DNA of 64,000 bases from positions 509,834,274 to 509,898,273 of the forward strand of contig CM046878.1 in the NCBI GenBank assembly GCA_025667525.1. Reading direction: 5' to 3'. The notes beneath the pieces are model-generated. The model saw only the letters and a list, made by a program, of their open reading frames with translations, did not search any database and was not told the origin of the DNA. The DNA is from Glebionis coronaria (Eukaryota; Streptophyta; Magnoliopsida; Asterales; Asteraceae). Shown here one piece after another: positions 24,141 through 35,517 of the stretch; the first letter of the stretch is position 1; each line of letters begins with the position of its first letter. The position numbers and the translations under genes were made by a program.

Positions 24141-24330
24141 TCTTTTCTTTACGATTAACGGTTTCTTGTGAGAGACGCGTTACTTTTTGGGATCCGTTCT
24201 TTCGGGAACGTTATTTTCAACGCCCAAAAATTTTCAAAAATCCATAAAAATTAAAAATTTCAAAAATACAAAAACATTAAAAACCTTTAAAACCCAAAAA
24301 TATTTTCTCTTGCATTTTCTCTTTTAGTGT

Positions 24331-27300
24331 ATGCGTACTCGATCAACGTCTTATCCCGAGCCCGAGACTCTCGATACTTTAGACATGGCCGGTGTACACA
24401 ACAACAATAATAATCCACCAAATAATAATCCACCCAACCCAAACCCCAATAATAATCCACCTAACCCCAACCCCAACCCTAATAATAATAACCCCCCACC
24501 CGACTTACGCACCATGGAGGAGCTATGCCAACCTACGATGAATGGACGTGGAGGCCCGATTGCGCCGATGCAAATCACGGCTCAGGAGTTTTCATTAAAG
24601 CATCACATGATCCAACAAGTGCAAACTAGTCCTTTTCGCGGATTGCCTGATGACGATGCCAACAAGCACCTCGACAAATTCATTACCATTACTCAGAGCA
24701 TGAAGATGCCCGGTGTTTCTATGGATGTACTTCGCCTTCAACTATTTCAACACACGCTTTCCCACCACGCCGAGAAATGGTTTGGTCGTCTCCCAAAGAA
24801 TTCGATTTATAATTGGGACGACATGACTCAACGCTTTTTGTCGCGCTACTTCCCACCATCCATGGTCACGAGCCTTCGTAACCAAATTAGTGGATTCATG
24901 CAAGACAATGATGAATCACTATTCGATGCTTGGGAATGATACAATGATTTGATCGACCGTTGTCCAAATCACAACATGCTCCCCGTCACTCTTATTGATA
25001 CTTTCTACAACGGGCTCACTTTTCGTGATCGTGATACGATTAATGCCGCCGCCGGTGGTACTTTTATGAAAAGGAGACCGGAGGAGTGTAGAGAATTGAT
25101 TGAAAACATGACTACTCTCCATAAGAATTGGGATTCATCCGCATCCTCCCGATCTAATACGAGAGTCAATGTCTCATCCACTTCCTCCCCCACCGACATG
25201 TCCGCCCTGGAACGTGCTATTCTCGAAATAGGGAAAAATATGCAAATTTTGGCTACTAACTCTCAACAAGCTAAAGCCGTTACTCGCTTGTGTGAAACAT
25301 GTGGTGGTCCTCACTCTTACATTGATTGTCCTTCCACTCAAGGCAATTTTTGTGAAAACGTTAACGCGACATACGGTACTTACCCCACGGGAGGCTATCA
25401 AGCTCGTCCTCAAGGAGATCGTAACTTGCTAAGTTATCGTTCCAACAACTATCTTTCCCCACCTGGTTTTACTCCTCAAAACCAAACACAACAACAAAGC
25501 TTTAACCGAAACAATCAAAGTCAACCTCGTGCTACAAATCAATATCAAGCTCCACGCAACCCATATCCACCTCAAGCAAATGCTCAAGCTTACCAAGCTC
25601 CTCCTCTCAATCAACCGATGGCGTCAAATCACGACCTCGAGACATACATGAAGACTAATAGAGAGCTGGTGACGAATCTTTAGTGTCAATTCGTCAATTT
25701 CAAAGGTGAAATGGCAAAACAAGGAAGTGATATTCGAGCCGAGCTAAGGAGTGACATGACTAAGCAAAGCAATGATCTTCGAGCCGATCTTGGAAACGAC
25801 ATGAGAAACTCTTTCACTTCTCAAGCGGACAATCTCTGTGATATGATCGGTTCTCTTCTCCAAGGTAATCAACCCTCTTCTTCGGGTACTCTACCGAGTA
25901 ACACCGTTGCTAATCCAAGAGGGGAGATGAAAGGAATCACCACTCGTAGTGGGAAAGGTTATACGGAACCCGAGCTTCCTACACCTCCACCCGTGATTGT
26001 GAACAAGGAAAAAGAACAACTTTCTTCACCTCCGTTACCTTCTACCCCCATTCCCCCACCACCCGTGGTTGTGAGTGATCCTACTCCCCTAAAGCCTTCC
26101 TCTTCATCCGATATACCTTATCCTTCAAGGTTGAGGAAAGAGAAACAAAAGAGCAAGGATGATATTCAAGTTTCAAACTTTCTCAAAATGTTTAAACAAT
26201 TGAATTTTAGCATATCCTTTGTCGAGGCTCTCGCTCACATGCCCAAATACGCAAAGATGTTTGAAGATCTTCTCAGTGACAAGGAAAAGCTCCACAATAT
26301 TGCTCAAACCCACCGTAATGAGAATTGCTCTGCGGTTCTCTTAAGGAAATTGCCCACCATACTTGGTGATCCGGGTCGTTTCTTAATTCCTTGTGATTTC
26401 CCGGGAGTAGAAAATTGCATGGCCCTAGCTGATCTAGGTGCTAGTATCAATTTAATGCCTCTAAGTGTATGGAAGGAATTATCTCTCCCCGAGCTAGTCC
26501 CCACTAAAATGACTTTGGAATTAGCTAACCGTACGGTTGCTTATCCAGTGGGGATAGCCAAAGACGTCTTCGTTGGCGTTGACAAATTCACCTTCCCGAC
26601 GGATTTTGTCGTCGTTGACTACGAAATGGACCCCCGTGTTCCATTAATCGTCGGACGTCCATTCTTGAGGAACGGTCGCACTCTCATCGATGTAGCCGCT
26701 GGCAAATTAATAATGAGAGTTGGTGACGACAAAATTGTCTTCAACATGGGTAAAGTTTCTAAGCAACCCAATTCATATGAGAGTGTTAATGCTATTGATG
26801 TTCTCGATGAGGCTTGCGATGAACACTTTAATGATGCTTGCAAAAGCAATCTTTCTTCTCTACCCAATGTTGAGACCGTTGCCTCAATTGCTTCGTCATT
26901 AACTCCTTTTGGAGAAAGTGACTTTCTATTGGATGATTTTGAAGCTAGCTTGGGTCCACTTGATCTTAAGTATGATGATTCTCCCACCGATTGGGAAGAA
27001 GACATATGTACAATTGAGAAACTTCTCAATGAAGACCCTTTCTCTCCTCCTTCTCCTAAAGAGGTGACTAATGATGATCCATCATTAGTTACACCATCTA
27101 TTGAGGATCCTCCTACTCTTGAGCTTAAGGACTTACCTCCTCATCTCGAGTATGTTTTCTTGGAGAGCATTGATCAACTTCCCGTTATCATTGCCAAAGA
27201 CTTAAAAGCCGATGAGAAAACTCGTCTCATTGAAGTTCTCAAGAAACATAAACAAGCTATCGCTTGGAAAATCCCTGATATCCGTGGAATTGATCCTCAC

Positions 27301-29445
27301 TTTTGCACACATAAGATTCTAATGGAGGACGACTTTAAGCCCACCATTCAAAGCCAACGCAGGGTGAATCCTAAAATACATGACGTTATCAAAAAAGAGG
27401 TTATCAAACTTCTTGATGCAGGCATGATTTATCCTATCTCGGATTCACCTTGGGTTAGTCCGGTTCATTGTGTGCCTAAGAAAGGAGGAATAACCGTTGT
27501 GCCCAATCATAACAACGAGTTGATTCCCACACGTCTCGTTACTGGGTGGAGAGTTTGTATAGACTACCACAAACTAAATGATGCGATGAGAAAGGATCAT
27601 TTCCCTCTTCCTTTTATGGACCAAATGCTTGAACGTTTAGCCGGTAATGACTATTACTGCTTTCTATATGGTTTCTCGGGTTATTTCCAAATACCCATCG
27701 ATCCCCAAGATCAAGAGAAGACAACATTCACTTGTCCCTATGGCACATTTGCTTATAAACGCATGCCTTTTGGTTTATGCAATGCCCCCGGGACGTTCCA
27801 AAAGTGCATGTTGGCTATCTTCCATGACATGGTTGAACAAACCATGGAAGTCTTCATGGATGATTTCTCGATTTATGGAGATTCTTTTTCTGCTTGCCTT
27901 TCCAATTTAGGACGTATGCTTCAGCGGTGTCAAGACACTCGCTTGGTTCTAAACTGGGAAAAATGCCATTTTATGGTAAAAGAAGGCATCGTGCTGGGAC
28001 ACAAAATTTCAAAAGCCGGTCTAGAAGTAGACCGTGCTAAAGTGGATGTCATAGCCAAATTACCTCCACCTTCCACCGTGAAGGGTGTGAGAAGTTTTCT
28101 CGGTCATGCGGGTTTCTATCGACGATTTATCCAAGATTTTTCTAAAATCGCTCGCCCGATGACCCACCTCTTGGAAAAAGAAACCCCTTTTCTCTTTTCC
28201 AAAGAGTGTATTGAAGCCTTCAATCTTCTAAAGGATAAGCTTACTAAGGAACCGGTCTTAGTAACCCCTAATTGGGAGCTCCCTTTTGAATTGATGTGCG
28301 ATGCTAGCGACTTTGCTATTGGAGCGGTTTTGGGCCAAAGAGTTAATAAACACTTCCAACCAATCCATTACGCTAGCAAAACAATGACAGGGGCTCAATT
28401 GCATTATACGACAACCGAAAAAGAGCTTTTAGCTGTTGTCTATTCTTTTGAAAAATTTCGCCCCTATCTTGTTTTATCTACCACCATCGTCTATACGGAC
28501 CATTCCGCGTTGAAGTACTTGATGACAAAGCAAGACGCTAAACCAAGACTTCTTCGCTGGGTTTTACTCCTTCAAAAATTTAACATTGAAATTCGTGACA
28601 AAAAGGGAGCTGAAAACCTAGCAGCGGATCATCTAAGTCGACTTGAGGATCCGTATCAAGGGTATCATCCGACTCAAGAGATTGATGACTCTTTTCCCCT
28701 TGAAGCCTTAGTGTCCCTTAGTGCCATTCTCGATGATGACACCCCGTGGTTTGTGGACATTGCAAACTACTTAGCGGGTGGTGTTCTCATCAAAGGGTTA
28801 ACATCCCAACAAAAGAAAAAGTTCTTAAACGATGTCAAGACTTACTTTTGGGATGACCCTTTTCTCTTCAAACAATGCGCTGATTTGATTATTCGACGAT
28901 GTGTTGACGGACCGGAAGCTTTAGATATTCTCGAAGCTTGCCACAAAGGACCCACCGGTGGTCACTTTGGTCCCAACTACACCGCGAAAAAAGTGTTTGA
29001 TGCGGGATTCTACTGGCCCACCATTTATCGTGACGCTCACGAAATGGTTAAACAATGTGATGCTTGCCAACGACAAGGCAAGATCACACATAAAGATGAG
29101 ATGCCTCAAAATTTCATACAAGAATGTGAAATATTTGACGTATGGGGCATCGACTTTATGGGGCCATTCCCCTCTTCTAAAGGAAACAAATACATCCTTG
29201 TCGCCGTTGACTACGTCTCAAAATGGGTTGAAGCGAAAGCTTTACCCACTAATGATGCAAGGGCGGTTTGTAACTTTCTGAAACAACTATTCGTTCGATT
29301 CGGTGTACCTCGTGCCATAATCAGTGATCGCGGGACTCATTTTTGCAACGAACAATTCGCAAGAATCATGGCAAAGTATGGTGTAACCACCGTCTTTCCA
29401 CCGCATATCACCCACAAACAAATACGCAAGCTGAAAACTCATTGA
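24331..29445 (+). pseudogene. gag-pol: Athila-F Gag-Pol polyprotein with two in-frame stops
   Basis: One frame runs from Met 24331 to 29445, broken only by TGA (24937-24939) and TAG (25681-25683). Gag has an Asn/Pro-rich start and a capsid domain (WFGRLPKNSIYNWDDM). Numbering from Met 25711, protease has [11 protein letters not shown] (D241) and RT has MDD at 27856-27864. RT motif A reads [11 protein letters not shown], with Tyr653 where the catalytic Asp belongs. RNase H ([28 protein letters not shown]) follows. The integrase HHCC zinc finger and first two catalytic Asp ([16 protein letters not shown]) complete it. The upstream flank carries leader only. Confidence 0.9.
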
Positions 29446-29738
29446 TCTATAAGGAGAAGACCAAGCTCATTCATGACTCAAAGATTAAGAACCGAGAGTT
29501 CCACGTTGGAGATAAAGTTTTACTCTTTAACTCTCGGTTGAAAATCTTTTCGGGCAAACTGAAATCTCGTTGGTCTGGCACATTCACCATTGCTCAAATT
29601 TTTCCATATGGTACTCTTGAGCTTTCTCAACCCAATGGACCAAATTTTAAGGTGAACGGCCAACGAGTGAAGTTGTACCTTGGAGAGGACATCTCTCAAG
29701 AGATGATTCCATCCCTCTCCACCTTTCCTTTGAATTAA
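29343..29738 (+). pseudogene. Athila-F integrase C-terminus after a frameshift and deletion
   Basis: A single-base shift near 29385 moves [13 protein letters not shown] into another frame; this holds the third catalytic residue, Glu. The frame then jumps to IYKEKTKLIHDSK, although family members have roughly 100-120 residues in between. So part of the integrase is deleted. The C-terminal block FHVGDKVLLFNSRLKIFSGK and its KVNGQRVKLYLGE ending are intact. The real protein does not start at the Met of this frame. Confidence 0.8.
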
Positions 29739-30757
29739 TTCGGGACCGAGTCAGGCTCGTGACTCGGTTAACAAAAACAAGCGCTCCTCGGGAGGCAACC
29801 CGAGTATCTATCTATCTTTATATGTTTTCATCCTAAGTGTAGGGGGAAGCCCCGTATGTCTTCGTTGTCTTGTTTATTATCATGTGTAGGGATTTAAGCT
29901 CCAAAGACACGCTCTTGATGACATTTGATGACCCGTGATTCCGTGTTCCCATCTTCCCGGTTCTATCCTAAACTCTTTCAATTCACTATTTTATATTTCT
30001 CAATATTAAAATAGGAATCTCTTTAGTTGTCTCTTTCTTAGCAAGATTTAAGCAACGTGCACAATGTCCTAAGTGTAGGGGAGTTTACTCCCACATGCTT
30101 AACCATTGAGGACAATATTTATATCAAGTGTAGGGGGACTTCTATCGAAGTTAAGTGGAATTTTCTGTAAATTTGACCTCATTTTAACCGGAAATTCGAT
30201 TTTTCGACATTTTTCAAAATTTTTAATCTATTTTGGCCTAGTTGTAGTGTCCTTTATTTTTGTTATTTTCTTTTATTGTTTATTAAAATTGTTTTAGCAA
30301 GTTTAAATATCTTAGATATATTAGGCCCGTTGTGAATATTTTGACTCAACCCGAGTTTACTTATCCAAGTTTACTCTAGCTAGTATCCTTAACCATGTAG
30401 ACCTTAATCGGTTTATTAGGCTAAGCATCCACAAGTCTCATTCCTTGAGATTTTAAACTGTGGAGAAAGAGAAATGATAGAATTAGTTATAAGTTTGGTA
30501 TTCTTTCATTAACTTATGTGAGTTAATTATGATCTTTTTCTCCCATCGCTTGTAAATAAATAATTGCAATAAGTAAGGTCGTACGGTCTGAAAAATTACC
30601 TAGTTATTAGCCCAAGATCGTTTAAAAGTTGCTCGGTATTGATTAGAGTTCATAGCCAAGGCATAACTAATGAAACAGGACGCGAAGATTGGCGAGTCCG
30701 AAAAGGCCCTAACAAGGCATGAGGATTCCATTTTGTTGCTAAAGATCCAAGATGATG
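29739..30757 (+). other. Athila-F 3' region, first part, with repeated AGTGTAGGGG tracts
   Basis: No gene is visible. The purine-rich motif AGTGTAGGGG occurs near 29836, 30071 and 30126, with a variant TGTGTAGGGA near 29884. It matches the tract directly before the 3' LTR at 35505. This suggests duplicated PPT-like sites. NA-E splits this region at 30757. Confidence 0.65.
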
Positions 30758-31069
30758 TGTAAGGCATCAAAAACCCACCATGGTTCGGGTGGTCGGGGAT
30801 GATCAAAGAACATGGTAAACATGATGTTGTTCTTAGTGAGAGAAAGTTAGAGAGAGGTGAGAAGAATGTGTGTTTTATTCCAAGTGAAAATAAAACAAGA
30901 AAAATATGACAAACTTCCACACCCCCATGGAGAGTCATGGGGGTATTTATAGGCCTAACATGTCTAAACTATACATACTTTACACATTAAGTCCCTACGT
31001 GAAGCAAAGTATGTAAATCTAGTCCAACTCACGTGAAAGGCGCCAGCTTACCAAAAAGTAAGTCTAACA
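30758..31069 (-). repeat. 3' LTR of NA-E (312 bp)
   Basis: In element sense it runs from TGTTAGACTT to GATGCCTTACA. It has a TATAAATAC box near 30950, a CACGTG box at 31030-31035 and the GAGAGAAAGT-type tract. I count one difference from the other copy (A at about 30802 against G at about 34379). Confidence 0.9.
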
Positions 31070-33904
31070 ATCTCCCTCCAAGATGGTGACTCACGTGAGT
31101 TGGTTACAATGTTTCCTACAAGCAACAAATAAAGAAAAATGATAAGCTTGAATTCCAGCATTCCTTGAGACAGTCTTCAGCGACCTTCATCTTCTTGAAT
31201 ACTCCAGCTCTATTTCTTCAGCTTTGTAGAATCTAGTTGAGTTTAACTCCCTCCCAACTAGAAGGCCCTTCATAAAACAAGCAGTAAAGACTGCTCCCTC
31301 CCAAACAGATCATACAAAGGAAATCTGTGGGAGGTGATAACGTCATCAACATTTTCTCACAAATTGAAGCAATCCCAGTCTTGATTCTATGATAGATTAC
31401 CAGAAGTACGCACTCTATCCCGAACATGAAGTCAAATTGTAGCACCAGAGTCAATTAAGTCCCGGAAATGCACATTTCTCCTGACAGGACAGTGATGATA
31501 AAAAGTTGCCACATCAAAGTCAATTAAGTCCCGAATGTAGTCAACTTATCCCTCTATGTAGAAACGGTAACACCAAAGTCAAGTGACCCCGCATGTACAC
31601 ATTTCTCCCTCCAGGATGATACCTATTAAGGGAATCATCCTTCATGTGTGTACGTGGTATGCCAACTGGAACCGCTTATTTAGCAACCAATACTATGTGA
31701 GAAGATGTCAACGGAATCTCTCTAAACAAAATTCTCTCTTGATCACCCCGAACTGAATCCCCTTATCAATTCTGTTGGCAATTGATAGTGACCACTGATG
31801 AAGATAACCCGATAATCCAAACTTGGAACTGAAGTAGAATTCCCCAAACTTGATCTTAAGCTTGCACTATAGTAGAATGAAGAGTGATGCAGAGAAGTCT
31901 TAAACGTACCCCATACCAAAGGGCGGTATTAAAAAGGTACAACCTCTCTAAAGTACCCTATACCAAAACATGTGGTATATGAAAAGGTACTACATCTCTT
32001 GAAGAAATCCACAACTGCAAGTGCGTGTGACACTGAGAACCGCAACGAAGCTCCCAAAAAATGATAGTTATCCATGTCGTCGTCCATCCTCCCCTTGACA
32101 ATGGAAACTAGATACTTCAAGTCTTATTCATAACCGTATATGTTTGAACAAGTTATCTTAGAAAGTCGTAAGTACTCCTTTCAAGATAAAATAAAAACGC
32201 CTCTGAAAAATCTCACTTCAACCTCAAATAAGTAGCATCGAATCATCTTCGTAATCACATAAACCGTAATAGCCGTTAGGAATTTAGGTGAATTTTTGAT
32301 AAGGATCGTTTTAGTGTAATGTATCGTGTTGTTGTGTTTGTTGTGTTTGTTGTTCGTGAAAAAGTGATATGATCGAAAACGGATACCCGGCCTTAAATGT
32401 CACAGTTTAAACGGCCTGCCAAAGTAATAAAATCTTGTCCCATAAACATTTGACCCGACAAAAATTTTACCACTTGGTTCTTTCGAAATACCCGGCTTAA
32501 TCGAATAACCCCGTAACTCAACTCCGACATGATTAATTTTTGCAATATTCGGAAATAAATTCAGTCATCCCGAAATATTACAAAAATTAATCGACCCACT
32601 ATATACCTTCGGTTAATTAGTGATTGGCCCGTCAAAAACTTTATCATATGCCAAAAATTACACGGGACATCACACCAATGTTGCAAGACCATGTGTGATT
32701 CGTTTCATGTACTCGGCCCATTATCATATGAAGCTAACAATAGGCCCATTTGAGATTAGCCTACCCGGTCCAATTGTAGCATTCATTTGTGAAGCCAAGA
32801 TATTAGCTAACTTGCACAAAGTCCCATTTGCATAGACACGTCACACGTGATACACCACTTTGAAACATCCGCCCCCTTCCACGTGTTTAGGTGATTTGGT
32901 CAAACATAATCTGTACCCTAAATAAACTCACATTAATAACCCACTCAAACCAAACCCACATTACTTCTTGTTATCTCCGTCCTCATTCAACTCATTCTTC
33001 CAAAACTTGTTGAGTCCGCCCAGTTTCTCTCTCCCAACTCTCTATTAAAATCAAACACAGACCATGAAATCATCTAAAACTTAACACAATAACCTCAACT
33101 CTCCAATCTTACCACCCCCATCCACACAGATATCTCATTCACACAAAAAATTAATCGCCTCCCAATCTCACATCAAAGATGGGTCTCGAACTCAATCGCA
33201 ATCTCATATAGCACAAGGCATATGAAGATCCGATCTCTATATCTTTAATCTAAGAGGTCCCCAACTGAATCTATTAATCAAATCATAAACACCCATCTGA
33301 CCTCATGTGCTTAGATCGAGAAAAAAATCATGAAGAACAAAGATGATACACTCTTCAAGATCATTTATATGATCTCAGGTAGGTTGGTCAAGGATGATAA
33401 TCTGTTAAACGAAAAAAATCTTTTTATAGATAAAACAAACGTTTAACGGCATCAAGATTGATGTGAATCTTCAGTTGTATGATTCGTTTTAGTGCATGTC
33501 GATATGAGATCAAAACGAATCAAGGATCTTGTGTTGATATATTGTAAAACGCAAAAAAAAATCTTTTTATAGATTAAAAAAAACGTTTTAACAATCTGAG
33601 ATCAGGAAATTGAGTTTTTTTTTTTTTTTTTTTTTTCGAGTCGATGATTTATGAGTCTAGGTGTTGGGTTTAGGTGACGATGGGATAGGATAGATGAGGA
33701 TATGTGGAGGTAAAAGGTTGGAATGATGTTACAGATTAGGTCTCGGTTAAGGTTCGTAAGTTGAGTTGGATTTTAATGTTACTGGTTTGGATATTGAATG
33801 AGAAAGATTTGATTTAAAAAAACATTGATGTTTGATTTAATCTTTAATGAAGAGTCCAAATCTGATTTAGACTTACTTCAAAATGAATTTCACGAAGAAA
33901 AACA
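31070..33904 (-). other. NA-E interior, non-coding
   Basis: In element order this follows the motif array. The LTR-near part (31070-31650) has several GGAGGGAG-type purine tracts (at 31071, 31250, 31292, 31600) like the multiple PPTs of Sireviruses. The middle part contains two G-boxes, CACGTG at 32844-32849 and 32880-32885. On the plus strand these are followed by pyrimidine-rich leader-like sequence to about 33060. This looks like a captured host promoter, but that is speculation. A run of about 24 T lies near 33611-33637. Two imperfect copies of an A-rich/CTTTTTATAGAT segment lie near 33410 and 33550. Confidence 0.5.
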
Positions 33905-34225
33905 AACACCCATCGAAATAATATCAATCTGTCCATCGCAATGATTTTTTTCTTCCATCGCAATGTCCCATCGTAATGTCTTTAGAGTCAATCCATCGCA
34001 ATGATTTTCTTCATCCATCGCAATATTACACAACCCCATCGCAATAGCATGAACCCATCGCAATAAGTGTAATCCATCGCAATGTTGTTAGTGATCGGGC
34101 AGCGTGACGACTTGGCTACCATTGCGATGGATCAAGCCATCCATCGCAATGAGGACAGCCTTAACCATCGGAATGTCAAAAAAAATCCATCGGAATAAAT
34201 CCGAGAAATGAAGCCGTCGCAATAT
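33905..34225 (-). repeat. CCATCGCAAT motif array in the NA-E leader
   Basis: About 14 copies of CCATCGCAAT or close variants (ATTGCGATGG in element sense) occur in 320 bases, at irregular spacing. One copy is inverted and forms a perfect 13-bp stem (34120-34132 with 34139-34151, loop CAAGCC). The array lies close to the PBS, so it should be in the RNA leader. Confidence 0.9.
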
Positions 34226-34320
34226 CCATCATGACTCAAAACGGTACAATCTATGAATCTGATAGCATCACGAATCTGAAATCACAACGCAAACACACGG
34301 ATACAAAACACCCCCGGTTT

Positions 34321-34332
34321 GCTCTGATACCA
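34321..34332 (-). promoter_or_regulatory. Primer-binding site of NA-E
   Basis: The minus strand reads TGGTATCAGAGC, a perfect initiator-tRNA-Met site, two bases from the LTR. Confidence 0.9.
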
Positions 34333-34334
34333 AT

Positions 34335-34646
34335 TGTAAGGCATCAAAAACCCACCATGGTTCGGGTGGTCGGGGATGGTCAAAGAACATGGTAAACATG
34401 ATGTTGTTCTTAGTGAGAGAAAGTTAGAGAGAGGTGAGAAGAATGTGTGTTTTATTCCAAGTGAAAATAAAACAAGAAAAATATGACAAACTTCCACACC
34501 CCCATGGAGAGTCATGGGGGTATTTATAGGCCTAACATGTCTAAACTATACATACTTTACACATTAAGTCCCTACGTGAAGCAAAGTATGTAAATCTAGT
34601 CCAACTCACGTGAAAGGCGCCAGCTTACCAAAAAGTAAGTCTAACA
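34335..34646 (-). repeat. 5' LTR of NA-E (312 bp)
   Basis: This is the same sequence as 30758-31069 apart from one base. It is followed on the plus strand by tgatg, the second half of the target-site duplication. Confidence 0.9.
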
Positions 34647-34651
34647 TGATG

Positions 34652-35502
34652 TGAAAAGCATTGTTCTAAAGTCAATATGAAGGATCAAGACACATGACGA
34701 AAAGCAATCACTCCCACAAGATCATGGAGAAATCTATCCGAAAAGACCCTAACAAGGTATGACGATAAATAGATCCAAGTTCGAAAAGGAGGCGGATCGT
34801 TGTATCTCAAAATCCCAAATCATGATTGAAGAAATAATGATGAAGTCGTGGTCAACATTTGAAGAAATATCTCAACTACCCCAAGTGAAGATATACACTA
34901 TATATGAAGAGAAGACCATAATTTCAAGAACGTCTTCTCAAGATTTGAAATATGAAGTAAATGCCAAATATCGGTCCGAGAAAGGTCTCAAATCGTGAAG
35001 CGAGTTATGCCAAGATATGAACTTTATGAGGTCTCGAGAAGCAGTTTTAAAAGATTTTGTCCTTTAGCTAACTATGGATTAGATCGTCCTACTTTATTTT
35101 CAGCCCTAATAAACTATCGAAATAAGTCAACAATGCATCCTCGTGATCATTCAAGACAATAATAAAATATAAGAGATACCCATAGGAATAAGGGAGTCTA
35201 AGTGATTAATTGAACCACATGAGTAAGTGATAGTTATGCTAACTTGTACTAACAATGATCTCGTTTTTAAGCTTGGCATGGGGAACGTGAAACTTGAGGG
35301 TGATAAACATTCATGACACCAAAGCCCTAATGTAAGTCTTAGATTTCTTTACAAGTTTCTTTCTTCTTGCATCTTGTTAATTTTTATCTTTTGAATTTTC
35401 CTTAGTTTCTCTTGTTTAAATAAAGGCCAAGGTAGGTTGATTATGATGAATAGTGTAAATCTTGCTTTATCACTAAGCATTGCATGAGGTCATTGCAATG
35501 GT
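34652..35502 (+). other. Athila-F 3' region, second part
   Basis: This continues the untranslated 3' region past NA-E. Only short frames are present and none resembles an envelope-like protein. Confidence 0.6.
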
Positions 35503-35517
35503 CAAGTGTAGGGGATT
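35503..35517 (+). promoter_or_regulatory. Polypurine tract of Athila-F
   Basis: TCAAGTGTAGGGGATT lies directly before the 3' LTR. It is the likely plus-strand priming site and matches the repeated tracts after pol. Confidence 0.75.

Larger units (their letters stand above)
30758..34646 (-). mobile_element. NA-E: young non-autonomous LTR element (3.9 kb)
   Basis: Two 312-bp LTRs and a perfect duplication tgatg (30753-30757 and 34647-34651) bound it. The 3.26-kb interior has no coding frame for any retrotransposon protein. The minus-strand orientation follows from the PBS next to 34335 and the purine tract next to 31069. The LTR layout and purine tract resemble Sire-A, which suggests a Sirevirus-type partner supplies the enzymes. 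Confidence 0.9.

Noticed and set aside
32620..32835. A 71-codon plus-strand frame inside NA-E as a gene
   Set aside because: No recognisable domain, no start context and low complexity; a chance frame is more likely.
33905..34225. CRISPR-like spacing of CCATCGCAAT
   Set aside because: The repeats are only about 10 bases, spacing is irregular, and this is a plant retroelement leader with no cas genes.
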